This document shows, piece by piece, positions 36,923-51,600 of a stretch of DNA of 64,000 nt. Below the pieces are notes generated by a model. It searched no databases and was not told where the DNA came from. It saw nothing but the letters and a program-made list of their open reading frames with translations. Origin of the DNA: Pempheris klunzingeri. Lineage: Eukaryota; Chordata; Actinopteri; Acropomatiformes; Pempheridae. Numbering within the stretch: the first letter of the stretch is position 1; every line of letters begins with the position of its first letter. Position numbers and translations under genes: made by a program. The stretch covers positions 3,308,175 to 3,372,174 of the forward strand of contig NC_092031.1 in NCBI RefSeq assembly GCF_042242105.1, written 5' to 3'.

Positions 36923-39900
36923 CCACCAGGTCGGAGGAGCTGCGTCAGTGCCAGGCGGCCACGGTGGAGCAGATGGTGAGGTACGAGGCCAAACACCTGG
37001 GAGGCTTCAAGAGGATCTATCCCAGAGAGGGAGGGGAGAAATACGACAAGTACTTTAAACACAGCAGCTCGCTCTTTCAGGAGACCGCGGCGTCCAAGGC
37101 CAGGGAGGAGTGTGCCAGGTACCCGCAGCACGCTTTCAACATACGCAGTGCAACTCGGTGAAGGGCGAGGGCTGTTAGTGACGTGCACCTGATCTGTTTC
37201 TGCGTGGACTGCATGAGGCTGTCCACACAGAAACAGCAGGAAAGTGAGAACATTTAATCTCTAACAGAGACAAAAAGCACAAAAACATGCAGCAGTAGTG
37301 GAGGAGCTGTGTGTGGCTGTGAATTTTCAATCAACAGAACATTAATTGACAACAAGTAGTCAGAAAAAAATATGTGTTTGTGGGTGTTAAGGCACAATTT
37401 TTTTCTCTTCTCCATTAATCATAATAATTAAATTCACTCTCTTTGCTATTTTATAGTGATTTTACAGACACGGAGCTGCTTTTGGTGGTTGAATATTCAC
37501 TGAATCCTCAGTTTCCCTGCAGTCACTATTAGAGACACTGTAGAAAAACAGGCAGTTATACAGTATAAATATAACTGGCATGAGTTAAAGTCCCCTTCCA
37601 CCCAAAAATGTGTTGTTTTTTTAATTATATATTCATTTGGATGTTTGTGAAGTTGTTTCTCTGCGCTCACCGTAAATCTCAGTTCAGTACAGTAAGGTTT
37701 AGTCACATCGCAGCTAGTCTGGAGACAATTGTGGCCCAGCTGTAATTTATACAAGTGTGATGTGGAAACTTTGATGCCTTTAAGTCACAAACACTGACAG
37801 TAAACTTTACAGTCTTGTGTCCAGCAGCTAAACTTTTAAAAGTGAAACTTCTGTGTTTAGAGAAAATATATCAGACAATTAATTTGACATGGCTTCATTT
37901 ATTTATTAATCAGAATCAGAATTCCTTTAATAATCCTCAGGGGGAAATTGCTTTTTGTTACACACAGCTCCAAAAGAATAAGAATAAACTTCAAACACAA
38001 AAGTAAAAAATATAAATATATAAAAGTATGTATTAAAAATTATGTATCAAAAATTATTATTACAAATTATTACACAGAGGTAAATTATTGCACCAGGTGA
38101 GATTATTAATCCAAATAGAGTTTTATATGTCTTTGAATATGTGTGGAGCACAGCAGAAGCAACATTATTTAAAAATATAAAAAAAGGGATCCGTTATGTT
38201 TTAGACCAGATCTCAAATATGGATAAAAGAATGTGACATGCAGACAGTAGAGAGGACGGTCATCCTCCTTGAAAACATATTTATATTCAACATGAACAAA
38301 CAGAACGATTTAAAACTGCACAGTAGAAATATTAATCAAGTGTAAGACAAATGCAGCTGAAAGTTAAAATTAGGGAATATTTGAATGTAATTTGGTGGAG
38401 ACTTGTTCTTCTCCTCGTCATTTATTATCAGAGCATCACATAGTAAGTGTAGTGGATTAGGATTAAAAATAGATAGATACAAATATTTGTCCACTCATGA
38501 TTTAAAAAAAAAACACTCTGACTTTGAATATCAGAGTTGCTGAAGTTTCTGTGTGCATTCATGTTTAGGCAACAGCTGCAGGAGCTGCGTCTGAAGCAGG
38601 AGCAGAAGGAGAGGGACCAGAGGGGAGGCCGGAGGAGGGACTTGCAGGGGGAGACGGCGGGGGAGAGAGTCAAACCCCGACGGGAACAACCACAGCCACA
38701 ACCCCCCGACTCCAGCTGTGCCTGTGACCCACAGCTGGTGAGCCTTTACCGGTGCAGTGTCCACAGGAAGCCACAAGAGGGAGTCGCACGGCTTCCGTCC
38801 CATGACGAATGGTTCATATTCTGGCTGACCCCTTTGAGTAAATGTACTCTTACCCATTTTAAATTAGCTAGAATAATATTCCTGCAGATAATCTTTATTG
38901 GATGTCTCTCATTTCAAATTCAAATATCTTTTATTGTCAGGACAGCAGCAACAAACAGTGTTATCGGGGTTATTCAGTGACAGTAATTGGTAATATATTG
39001 TAAATGCATACTGGTGGCTACATATACAGTGAGGCAATAAAAACAGATTGAATCAAATGTGTCTGTGCAGCCGCCTCTGTCCAGTGTGTCGGCGGATCCT
39101 GAAGCCGCAGAAGTCCGAGAGGAGAAGAAACAGGAGGAGGAGGAGAAGCAGCAGCAGCAGCAGGAGGAGGTGGAGAAGAAGGAGGCGGACATCGAGGAGC
39201 AGCAGCGGGTGGAGGCGCTGCTCCAGAGGAAGAAACTGCTGCAGGACCTGGGGGTGGTGGACCAGATCCACCAGCTGCTGCAGGGCCGCACAGAAGGAGG
39301 GGGAGTCCTGCAGGACGCCTCCACCCACCAGCAGAGCAAGGAGCCTCCTCCGAGGCACCAGCAGACGAGGGTAAGACCCCACGACAGGTACCGCACGTGT
39401 TCGCTGAATGATAATAACTGTGATGTTTCTCTTTTCTTTCAGCTGGACTCTTTGTCTCAGTTTTACCAAAGGAGCAAACAGCAGCAGCAGCAGCAGCCCT
39501 TCGCTCAGATCTCACGACAGGTACCTCACCGGAGATAAAACACAAATAATCCAACATGTTGTTGCCAAATCTGGTTTATTTTAAGAAATTAGGACTGTAA
39601 GGTGTCCTAATACAGAAACAGTCCAATCAGATTCAGTCACTTTAACAACATCCTGTTATGGTGACGCCTTTTTTTCCTTCATCACTTCCAAAGAGAAGAA
39701 CAATTTAGAATTTTTCTAAAATTGTTCTGCAGTTTTATTTATCGATGAATCTGCAGAATCTTTTCTCAGTCACTTGTTCAGTCTATTGCAGCTCTGCTTG
39801 TAAAACCTGATGTTATTCTCAGGATTATAAAGGATGAAATATTACCTTCTCCCTGAAGGTACGCAGCACAACTCACTTTTAAATCTGAGGGTGTAGAAAT

Positions 39901-41012
39901 CAAAAGTTTTTTTTAATGCAAATCCATCAGTTCATGTTGATTTTGAATTTAAAATGTTCAGGTTTTGCTCCATAAATGGTTTAAATCATAATGTTAAATA
40001 ATTGTCAGTGAGGAATGAAGACGTGTGGCTCTCAGGCTGCTCAAACGACGGCGAGCGTCACCAATGATCTGATAATGTGGAGCTCTAATGAAACCGTCAC
40101 GGAGCAGAATTAAACTGATAATATCACCGCTGTATCGCAGCACGTCCGCTCCCACGTGAGCCAGCAGCGGCCGCTCAGGCCCACGCTGGACCAGAGGAGC
40201 CTGAACGAGTCCGCCTGCCTGCAGCCTGAGCCCGACATGCGGAGGACCATCAGCGCCCAGCGGATACACTGGCCAGGTAAACACACCTCTGCTCTCCGCA
40301 TGCTGAGACACAGACGACGGCAGGTAAACTACACCTTCACATCTGTGGACGTGCTCTTAGTTATTCAGCTCAGTGTGGAAGCTTTAGCAGAGAGGTTTCT
40401 TCTCCTCAAATGTACAGTCAGTGTGTGTGTGTGTGTGCAAAATACATATTATCAAAAACTATATTCTAAAAATAAACACAGCTGCTAGTTTAAAACTAGT
40501 AATACCATAAACTGAACATATTAAAATACTTACATTGTGCAAAGATTAATATAATTCCACTTCCATTTTTAGATTTTACTCTTAATTTTGGTATAAAATG
40601 TTAATTATGTTTGCTCTGTTTTGCCTTGTTGTGAGTTGTGTTTGATATTTTAACATTTTTGCGATGGAGACAAACAGGAAACATCGTCTAAATGTCTTTT
40701 TGTTCCCAGTTATTTTCTCCTCAGACATCAGACTCTCTCTCCTCTGTTTCCTCCTCAGTCGGCGGCTCTCTGGCCGTCAGGCAGGACAGCAGGAGCGGCT
40801 CCTACACCATCGCAGGGTCCCGTCCCAGCATCCCCGTCATAAACCACGTCCCTAAAGGGGGCCTGCGCTGCGCCTACGTGTCCCACGACCCCTCGGCCCT
40901 GCAAAGCCTGCTTGTGATCTCCAGTCGCGCCCCCCTGGTCAGGAGGCCTGGCTTCTCTCACATCGTCCGCAACTCCTCCCGCAGGGCCCCCCAGCACGGC
41001 AAAGGCCAGTGA
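32925..41012 (+). CDS. ttll6: Tubulin polyglutamylase TTLL6, 784 aa, 15 coding exons; one noncanonical junction
   Basis: Adds glutamate side chains to tubulin in cilia and axonemes. Exons: 32925-33073, 33312-33349, 33932-34050, 34528-34658, 34749-34905, 34991-35134, 35894-35979, 36073-36298, 36601-36779, 36930-37118, 38569-38737, 39071-39370, 39443-39520, 40141-40276, 40759-41012. The TTL ATP-grasp domain spans about 52-400: WINLTSCKYES, CKPDTGCQGKGIFI (nucleotide-binding), DLRIYVLVTS, LTNYSINK, and LLDHRLRPWVLEVNHSPSF near 340-357 (metal/ATP-binding Glu-Asn). Residues about 540-600 are Glu/Gln-rich coiled coil. Frame fits at every junction except exon 1/2. The only AG there (33307-33308) adds three bases and an in-frame TGA (33310-33312); a TG acceptor at 33310-33311 restores the family sequence. 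Alternatives: a nonsense allele, a sequence error or a downstream start. Poly(A) signals at 41253 and 41285. Confidence 0.88.
36889..36919. repeat. (GT)n microsatellite next to a ttll6 acceptor
   Basis: About 15 GT units end only 10 bp before the exon 10 acceptor at 36929, so the tract forms most of its polypyrimidine-region surroundings and could influence splicing. Confidence 0.85.
37905..37972 (+). repeat. Fish interspersed repeat fragment
   Basis: CAGAATTCCTTTAATAATCC, CAGGGGGAAATTGC and TTGTTACACACAGCTCC match the widespread teleost phrase TTTATTNATCCC..GGGGAAATT..GTTACAGCTGC. Intronic in ttll6; family not named. Confidence 0.5.
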
Positions 41013-41108
41013 GGAGCGGGACTCCCGAAGGCCTGGGACCGGAGCTGGGGACCCCAGACCTGCTCCTGGACTGAACAGGACCTGAGGAGGCAGAGAGGCT
41101 TTAAGCTG

Positions 41109-41145
<37 letters not shown>

Positions 41146-43189
41146 GCCTGCAGGTCCACGTTGCTCGCCACTAAATGAGCACTGCAGAAAACAGCATTAT
41201 GGCTTTTGAACCTTTTCTATGTGTGTGTGTGTGATATTTTGCTCTGAGGATGAATAAACTCACACAAAACACTTAAGGTGCCAAAATAAAAGCAGACCAG
41301 CCTGATTCTACACCACAAAACATCTGTGACCCAAATCTGCACCTAAAAAAAGTAGGAGTGCTCACTGACACCAGCTCAGTTTGGCTCACTGAAGCCAAAT
41401 TAATATTAAAATGTTATTAATTCAGATTAAAACCTTTTTCAGAGATTAACTGATGGAGATTAAAAACAAAGGCGGCTGCTACTTTTCTCAAGGAAATTTG
41501 TTTTGTTTTTTTGCACTAATGGTCAATAAAATTCTTTTTTAATGTGATTTACTTTCATATTCATTGATTTTTTTTGTTTAATTGTCTGTTGCTGCAAGAA
41601 AAACAGTTGTTTTTTTTTAGCTATTCTTCTGTTTTATGGTCACATATTTAAAATATTTATCTCCATTATTATTGCTGTGTTCTTACATCATTAATTTTTG
41701 CTTCAACTTTACTAAGTAGGAGTTAAGTTGGCTCCTGTGTTTGGTTTCTTCCGGAAGCTCTTAAACGCGAGTTAAAGAGGCCATAAAGTTTTACAGCATC
41801 TCCGCATCCGGTTTCTTTGTTTCCTTCAAAAATAAAAACCCTCTCAAAGCTTCAACCACCGGAGACGAAATTCTCCAAAAGACGACGGAGGAATGAATTC
41901 CTGCGGAAGTGTCCTGTAATAATGTTTTCTGTGGAACTGATGCAAAAGAAGTGAAATGGCTTTAATGATCTAATCAAGCTCATAAAAGCTAAATTGATCG
42001 ACCGATTTGAATCGAAAGAGATTTGATCAAACATACTGAATTAATTAAGGCCTCTGCCTGCAGAAGACTTGTTTCCCATTTTTGACTGAAATATTAAAAA
42101 AAATCACAGGCCTGAAAATAAATATTAATAATAAACAATAAGTATAATTGGTTTATAATTTATTAGGAATTATTACAAAACGTTCAGATTATTATTATTA
42201 TACTAAGAATATATTAAAGAGTGGCTTTCATTTTAGACTTTTATTTTGGAAATACAATTAAAATATGTTTGGGGTTTTTTTTTCAATCAAAAAAAAAATC
42301 TACATTTTAAGGAAACGACGTCGATTTTCTTTGGAGTTTGTGCCCCAGCGGAGGGGGAGTGTGATGCATCTCAGGAATTTATGGTTTTATTGCGTCTATA
42401 AATGTCTGGTGGTGGAAATCAGCAGCATTTAAAAAAAAAAAAGACATTTAAAAAAAAAAAAAAAAGCAAAACGGAAATAAGACCTAAGAAATAATAACAA
42501 TAAGAAGAAGAAGAAGAGGAGGAGGAGGATACATTTAAAGAATTAATTCCAGCCTGTTATACCGACTGGAGGCTGTGGCTGGATTTAACGGGGGTTTGGT
42601 TTTGTTCTGATCATCTTAAATGGAAAGTTGGCGAAGTAAAATATGCAGTTTAAAGTTTGTGTGACCTTAAAAATCCCCCCGAGGACCGAAACCAGCAGAA
42701 CACGATCCTCCATCTTTGGCCTGTTCGGTCAAAACCAAATTGATCTGCAGGGACTGAAGGAAATCCTCCATTTTGGGAGATCATAACAGCCTTAAATGCA
42801 AAAACAGTCTTAGCCTGGAACCATTTTATTAGAGCAGAAAAATATAAGATGGATCATTTGAGGGGGTTTTTAGAGATTGCAGCATTATTTAGGTGCGTTT
42901 TTACAGGAGGAGGTGATGAAGGGGGAGGATTTAGGAGGACTGAAGGCAGAATATTCTCAGATTAAAGCTCTTAGATGTCTGGATCACATCACAGCACACA
43001 ATAAGAAGCTGTACAGACCTTTAGGAAGCTGGAGCATCACATCCACGACTGCACTGACATCACACACAAACAAAAAAAAAAAACCTTCACATCTGCAGCA
43101 TTTCAACAATTTCAGCATCATCCCCTCCTTTTTCTTTTTAAAAACCCCACCCTGCATCACATCTAAACAGCCCGGGCCTCAGAGAAAAT
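41013..43189. other. ttll6 3' end and gene-poor spacer
   Basis: AATAAA at 41253-41258 and 41285-41290 are candidate ttll6 poly(A) sites. The rest is AT-rich with poly(A) runs near 42430-42465. I see no hoxb13b, hoxb9b, hoxb8b or hoxb7b homeodomain in any frame. Confidence 0.55.
41114..41143. repeat. (CA)n microsatellite
   Basis: About 15 CA units in the ttll6 3'UTR. Confidence 0.9.
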
Positions 43190-43767
43190 AAAGATGGCGG
43201 TGAGAAAGCGCGTCCAAAGCACAAAAACGGCTGCTGTTTATGAAAATTTACAACTTTGCCGTGGAAGTTTACGACTCGCCCGGCTCCGGGATTGGCTGCT
43301 GGCGGTCATGTGGACAGCAGGAACGGGAACTTATTTCCCAAGAGGTTATATTGCAGCTGCTGTTTTCCACCTCTCATTCACTTTTACACCAGAAACACAA
43401 CCTTTTCTTTGGCTCTTTGTGGTTCCATATGTGCAAATACGCAGAGGGAGAGTGTGTGTGTGTGTGTGTGTGTGGAGAGAAGCGTGCGTAATTTTGCCCC
43501 CCAAAGACGCGCGGACGCTCCGTCGCCCACTTTGCCACCGCTGCGCGCCATGTTAATGTGGCTCTACTTGAGTTGTAGCTTTATGTGCGTGAAAATGAGG
43601 GATCACCACACTCCTGGATGGCGGGATTACTTTCGTGAAATCACTTGAAAACAAAGTGGGACGTTTCTTTTTTGGGGGGAGGGTGGGGGGGTGGGTTTGG
43701 AGAGGAAGCGAGAGGACGCGTCTGCGGAGTGGCACCCGCGGAAGGAGATGATGGATTATCAACAAAG
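43190..43767 (+). other. GC-rich block ending in a strong splice donor; candidate orphan 5' exon
   Basis: A non-AT-rich island within the spacer. It carries an inverted CCAAT (GGGATTGGCTGCTGGCGGTC, about 43288-43307), a (GT)n tract and a G-rich run. It ends in ATGATGGATTATCAACAAAG followed by GTAAGG, a consensus donor at 43767/43768. It may be an alternative first exon and promoter feeding hoxb6b or hoxb5b, or the relic promoter of a lost posterior HoxBb gene. No homeodomain or known Hox N-terminus is encoded. Confidence 0.3.
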
Positions 43768-44520
43768 GTAAGGGCACCATGTTTCTAATATCCCGGCGAT
43801 TAACTCCGCACAAGTGCGCCGCTGCTGCGCTGCTGTGGCCGAGCTGTCACTGTAGGCCTGGTGTTTAGATTACAGGAAATGGGGAGATCAGTCTGAAAGA
43901 AGAAGCTAATTATCCACATCCACAGCGTCCTTGTGTCTTTTCTCTCCACTACCAGTTGCTGCTCTGCCGGACGCTGCGGTGCCTTCAGGGCCGCAGTGTT
44001 TGCGCTAAAACGTGTGGAAATAAAGCAGCATGTTGCAGGTTGGAGGCCTGTGTGAGACACTGGTGATGCTTTATGGTGAGCAGAGGCCAGACAGCCTCCA
44101 GTCTGGTGCTGCTGGTGGTGGTGATGGTGGTGATGATGGTGATGGTGGTGGTGATGAAGGGTGGACAGGCCCTGTGCTGCCGCTCAGACGTGTTTTCCCC
44201 TTAAAAATCCAGATAAATCCACCCTCCTCCTCCTCTGCTGGCTGCTTTTACTCTATTTCGTGTGCTTTTATTTGTCGTTTTGTGTTCTGCTGGAAGAAAA
44301 ACGCTTCCAGGTTGACTGAACGCGCCGCTTTCTCCTCATTGCGTCTGTTTTTCCAAATATTTTTTACATTTTGCGCCATTATTTGCTCTGATTGTAGCTT
44401 GTTTGTGATTTTCAGAAAAGCTGCACAGTCGATTATCACCGTGTTGATCATTTTGTTGGATTTCTGGCGCTTTTCTGCGTCTCATTTGATGCAGCAGCTT
44501 TATAAAAACATCATGTGACT

Positions 44521-44528
44521 GTCTGTGT

Positions 44529-44564
<36 letters not shown>
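44521..44564. repeat. (GT)n microsatellite
   Basis: About 20 GT units with two CT interruptions near the start. Confidence 0.9.
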
Positions 44565-44565
<1 letters not shown>

Positions 44566-45108
44566 ATCAGTGTTTGTTTGCGCCTTCCAGATGTGCAGCA
44601 GCTGTCAGGCAGGCAGCAGCGGCCTGGTCTGCTCACTGCAGCCAAAGATTTCAGATTTAAAAAGAAAAAAATAATCTAAACTCTTCAGTCAAAGTGTTTT
44701 TGCAAACGAATATCTCTATAAATCTGTATAAAATAATAAATATTGACACCAGGAACGAGCTGATCTGAAGAGGAGAATCAGGATTATTCATTTCTGTATA
44801 AACTAAGATCCAAAAAATATTTATTTTTCTTTTATTCTGTTCAAAACCTCGTTTTAACCAAACGAGGCCTTATTTCGTTATTTTGCATTTATTGTTTATT
44901 TGATTGGGGGATTTTTTTTCCAAAGGCTGACGCTTATTAAAAATGTAGAAATGATCTATATGGAATTATAAACATCATAAATATAAATATCAACACTTTG
45001 TTTAATTTATTTAACTATTTATCAAGTTATTCACTTTTTTTTGTTGCAATATTATCCAGTAAAACCACATTATTGACTATAAATAAAGGGCTGTAACACT
45101 AAAATGAG

Positions 45109-45177
45109 GTTCTATTGATAACACCAAGCAACTAATACTATTTAACTCATACATAATGAGCATGTTATCAATAGAAC
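45109..45177. repeat. Perfect 15-bp inverted repeat with 39-nt spacer
   Basis: GTTCTATTGATAACA at 45109-45123 is the exact reverse complement of TGTTATCAATAGAAC at 45163-45177. The stem is not extended on either side beyond one possible G-U pair. It lies about 1.05 kb upstream of hoxb6b. Confidence 0.8.
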
Positions 45178-45302
45178 TATTAATAGAAGCATTCATTGAT
45201 CTAAATTGTTATTGTCAGGTGACTAAAACTCGATCCAGGCACACATTTATACTTACAGAGTGTTTTTGGAGAATTAGTTTCCACTTGATCCCGATGGGTG
45301 AA

Positions 45303-45317
45303 GACGATGATGATGAC

Positions 45318-45350
<33 letters not shown>

Positions 45351-45364
45351 GGCGGTGATGATGG
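45303..45364. repeat. (GAT)n/(GGT)n trinucleotide tract
   Basis: A GAT-rich tract changing to GGT repeats; low-complexity. Confidence 0.85.
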
Positions 45365-46020
45365 TCTGCGTGGAGGCGCGTGCCCTCTGCGCGTCTTCGT
45401 GGACTTGAGTCACAGCTGGTGTTGAATCAGAAACCAGGACGCGCTCACACCTTTTAAAAGAGTGAAATATCACCATTATTGACGCATTTTGTTTCCCTGC
45501 ATCGATCTGGATGAACTGTTGGTCATTATCAGGATCTCTGGCAGCTGTACTGAGAGTTTTTTTTTTTTTTTAATTCTTGTGTTTGTTAGTTAGAGCAGAT
45601 TATATTTATGATTAAGAGGATGGAAGTGAAGGTTAGAGGAGGAGGAGGAGGAGGAGGAGGAGGAGGATGTGTCTGTAATTTGCACGTAAATTGATATAAT
45701 AAGTGTTTGGCATTTCATTGGGATGTTTTTCTTCTCATAAGAGTGTGTGTGTGTGTGTGTGTGTTGGTTATCACGAGGAGGGGGTCCGTCTGTTTTGCTG
45801 GTCCGTATTTGCAGAAAACGAAAAGTTCTTCCACAAACAGTTGCTCTAAATGTAGCATGAAGATTTTTATTTTTATTATTTTTTATTAAGTGTGTGTGTG
45901 TGTTTCTGTGAGTCGCTGTGTCTCCGGGAGTGTGTGCGCCGTGAGCGTGCGTAAAGACCGACAGGCTCGAGCGCTTCATTTCGATTCACCGGGGACCCCT
46001 GCGCGCAACAAGAGCCCCCC

Positions 46021-46225
46021 ATGGGTGCAATAGTGCAAGCACAGACGGCGGTGATTGGCCAGAGGTTGATCAGATGGTACACTTCCCCTCTGTATTCAGT
46101 GGCACCTCACAACCCCCCCTTTCAGCAAAAACCAAATCTCGGATAAAGTAATGGCAAAACCACTTGGACTATAAAAGACAACAAATCATATTCCTCCGGA
46201 GTATATACACCCCGTTGTCCACCCA
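46021..46225 (+). promoter_or_regulatory. hoxb6b: hoxb6b proximal promoter and 5'UTR
   Basis: Contains an inverted CCAAT (GGTGATTGGCCAGAGG, about 46051-46066) and CTATAAAAG (TATA-like at 46170-46176) about 50 bp before the ATG. The short space to the start codon and the TATA-like site suggest a start either here or just upstream. Confidence 0.45.
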
Positions 46226-48086
<1,861 letters not shown>

Positions 48087-48935
48087 AAAAAAAAAAAAAA
48101 ACAATAAAAAAAAAAAAGACGGACACTGAGAGAAAGGCATGTGTGTGTGTGTGTGTGTGTGTGTGTTTGTGCACACACACCTTAAATAAAATGTATTATT
48201 TCTCTGTAGATAAAGTGCTGCAGATGACCTGTTAGACACGTGTAGAGTGATAGACTTCATTTGAGTATCTGCACGGTAATAATGTCCGCATTAGGTGAAG
48301 AACCAGGTCCTCCTCTGTTTGTCATCGTGCTCGTGTGTTTATTTAGGGGACTATGCAAAAATCCGCCCAACATGTAAATACTTTCCAGTGTTTTTAGTTT
48401 TTTGGTCAGATGTTGTTACCTCATTATCGTAAACCTGCTGAGTTTGGCCCCCTTTTTATTTCCTCTCCTCTTGACATTTAATAAAAGAGGCTTCCTGTCC
48501 TTCACTGTCCATCCTGTGCTGTAGTTGTCCTATGATAGTCCAGGCTCGTTGTTTACGGCCAACAGTCACGTTTGTACAGACAAGAAATGTTACATGTTAT
48601 TTATTGTTGTTCACCGGTGTTCAATGCACATCTGGATATTGTGTGCAATATTTTTGTTTAGGAAATTGTACATAGAAAATAAAGGCTTTTTGATGTATAT
48701 TGGAAAATCTTGTTGCGTCTTCAATGCGCAGGGGGAAGAAAAATCAACTTTATTATTATCATTATTATCATTACTATTACTGTTATTAGTCCGTTCACTG
48801 CCTCTAAAGCCACAACAAGCCTATAAATTCACATAAAACACGTGTAAGGATTAAAATTATTTTCCATTTTGACACTCAGCACGATAAACTGCCAACAGTT
48901 TGGCTGATAAGTCTCTGTTATGCGTTGCCGGAGCC
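48087..48935 (+). other. hoxb6b 3'UTR and hoxb6b-hoxb5b spacer
   Basis: Begins with poly(A) runs and a (GT)n tract (about 48139-48166). Two AATAAA hexamers at 48480 and 48678 are plausible hoxb6b 3' ends. No separate gene seen. Confidence 0.5.
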
Positions 48936-49000
48936 TTTTGTGGCCTATATTATCAGCGGGTTACATAAATGATGGATGGCACCGGGGCCTGACAGCGCGT
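48936..49000 (+). promoter_or_regulatory. Pbx-Hox and Meis/Prep site pair upstream of hoxb5b
   Basis: TGATGGATGG at 48970-48979 matches the Pbx-Hox consensus (same core as repeat 3 of the mouse Hoxb1 r4 enhancer). TGACAG at 48990-48995 is a Meis/Prep site 10 bp downstream. The pair lies about 370 bp upstream of the hoxb5b ATG and is preceded by GTGGCCTATATTATCAGC, which resembles Cdx/Hox-type AT-core sequence. Confidence 0.5.
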
Positions 49001-49099
49001 CCCGGCGGGGCGCTGCCACCGCTGTCCGGAAGATGGCGCTCTCTGCCCGCACGGCTCTCGGGGCGCAGCGGGGAGGCACCATTGACTGGAGCCTAACGA

Positions 49100-49343
49100 C
49101 CATTATTTCGTCATCATTTGTAACCATGGAGCATGAATTACCTCTTGAAGTCATCAGTGAGGATTTACGACTGGTCAACAAAGGCACGTGATTCCCGAAC
49201 GCTCTCCCATATTTGGCCGCATACCTGGCAAAGTACAGTAGGGCTTCATTGCTTATAATTCATGATTGCATCCATAAATCGTGCAAGCACACAGGATTAT
49301 AGCGACAAAGATCTACAAATCGAGGCTTTAAAAATCCAAGCAA
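49100..49343 (+). promoter_or_regulatory. hoxb5b: hoxb5b promoter and 5'UTR, Hox5-type conserved block
   Basis: Phrases such as CATCCATAAATCGTGCAAGC, GGATTATAGCGACAAAGATC and the AATCCAAGCAA just before ATGAGCTC are, from memory, shared with Hox5 5' leader regions of other vertebrates. This indicates a strongly conserved promoter/leader. No clear TATA box. Confidence 0.45.
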
Positions 49344-50756
<1,413 letters not shown>

Positions 50757-51388
50757 ATAACTTTTTCTTTGTTTTTTTTTTTTTTGAGGGGGGGTGAAGA
50801 GTAAAATAATAATAATAATAATAAAAATATCAAATATTAAAAAAAAAAAAGACCAGAAAAAGGAAATCCATGAGTACTGTAAAGCTATTGAAAGCGCAGC
50901 ACCTTCCAGCATGCTATTGTGATAGAAGAAGAAGTATTCTGTGGTGTTCAAATGCCATTTTTAGTTCTCTGTTGTTGTGCTATGATAGCTTAGATGTCCT
51001 ATTTGGGAAGAGGGGAGGGAGGGAGAGGGGGGGAGGGAGGGAGAAGATGTAAATATTATTGGGGGGTATTATTAATTGTCCGTTGCTTTTTGCTCTCTCT
51101 TGAAGGTGTTTCAACTTGAGCTCTTTATTGTGACTTCTCGGCGGTCTAACAGGAGTAAATTCATTGTACAGTTAACAGAGAAAAACAAAAACAAAACAAA
51201 AAAAAAAAGAAAGGAAAAGTTTCCCAACCATATGCTGCTCTTCACTGAATGTAAACCTAATGTATTCCGGGGCCATTCAAAGCGCTTTAGTGTAAGTTTT
51301 ACTGCTATTTTTGATGGTTATATTGTGGCCAGATTCCATAAACTTTCCTAAACAAGCCAATGTGTAGCTCTAGGATGTTTTGTGCATC

Positions 51389-51422
<34 letters not shown>

Positions 51423-51600
51423 GTTTAGAACTAATTATGAGCAATGCAAATGTATTCAACCTGTCAATGTGATAAATTTTTAGTGCAAAGGGTTATTCTG
51501 TGGATAGGCAGTGATGTAAGCTTTTTTCGCCAATAAGCTTTTTGTATTTGTAAGTGAACTCATAGCGCTTGGAAATAAAAGTTTCTCTCAATTGCTTTGA
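50757..51600 (+). other. hoxb5b: hoxb5b 3'UTR
   Basis: Low-complexity stretches (poly-T, ATA, (TTA)n near 51390-51422) then AATAAA at 51574-51579, which is the most likely poly(A) signal and is followed by a TG-rich stretch. Confidence 0.55.

Larger units (their letters stand above)
43768..46020. other. Spacer upstream of hoxb6b
   Basis: Contains simple repeats ((GT)n at 44521-44564, a GAT/GGT tract at 45303-45364, a GGA tract near 45630-45666, (GT)n near 45742-45763) and a hairpin-forming inverted repeat at 45109-45177. No gene supported. Confidence 0.5.

Noticed and set aside
39120-39370. Glu/Gln- and Arg/Ser-rich frames opposite and beside ttll6 exon 12
   Set aside because: Shadows of a repetitive coiled-coil exon; only the TTLL6 frame joins flanking exons.
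41013-46225. Search for mir-196 and for hoxb7b, hoxb8b, hoxb9b and hoxb13b
   Set aside because: No TAGGTAGTTTCATG core on either strand and no homeodomain or group signature in any frame.
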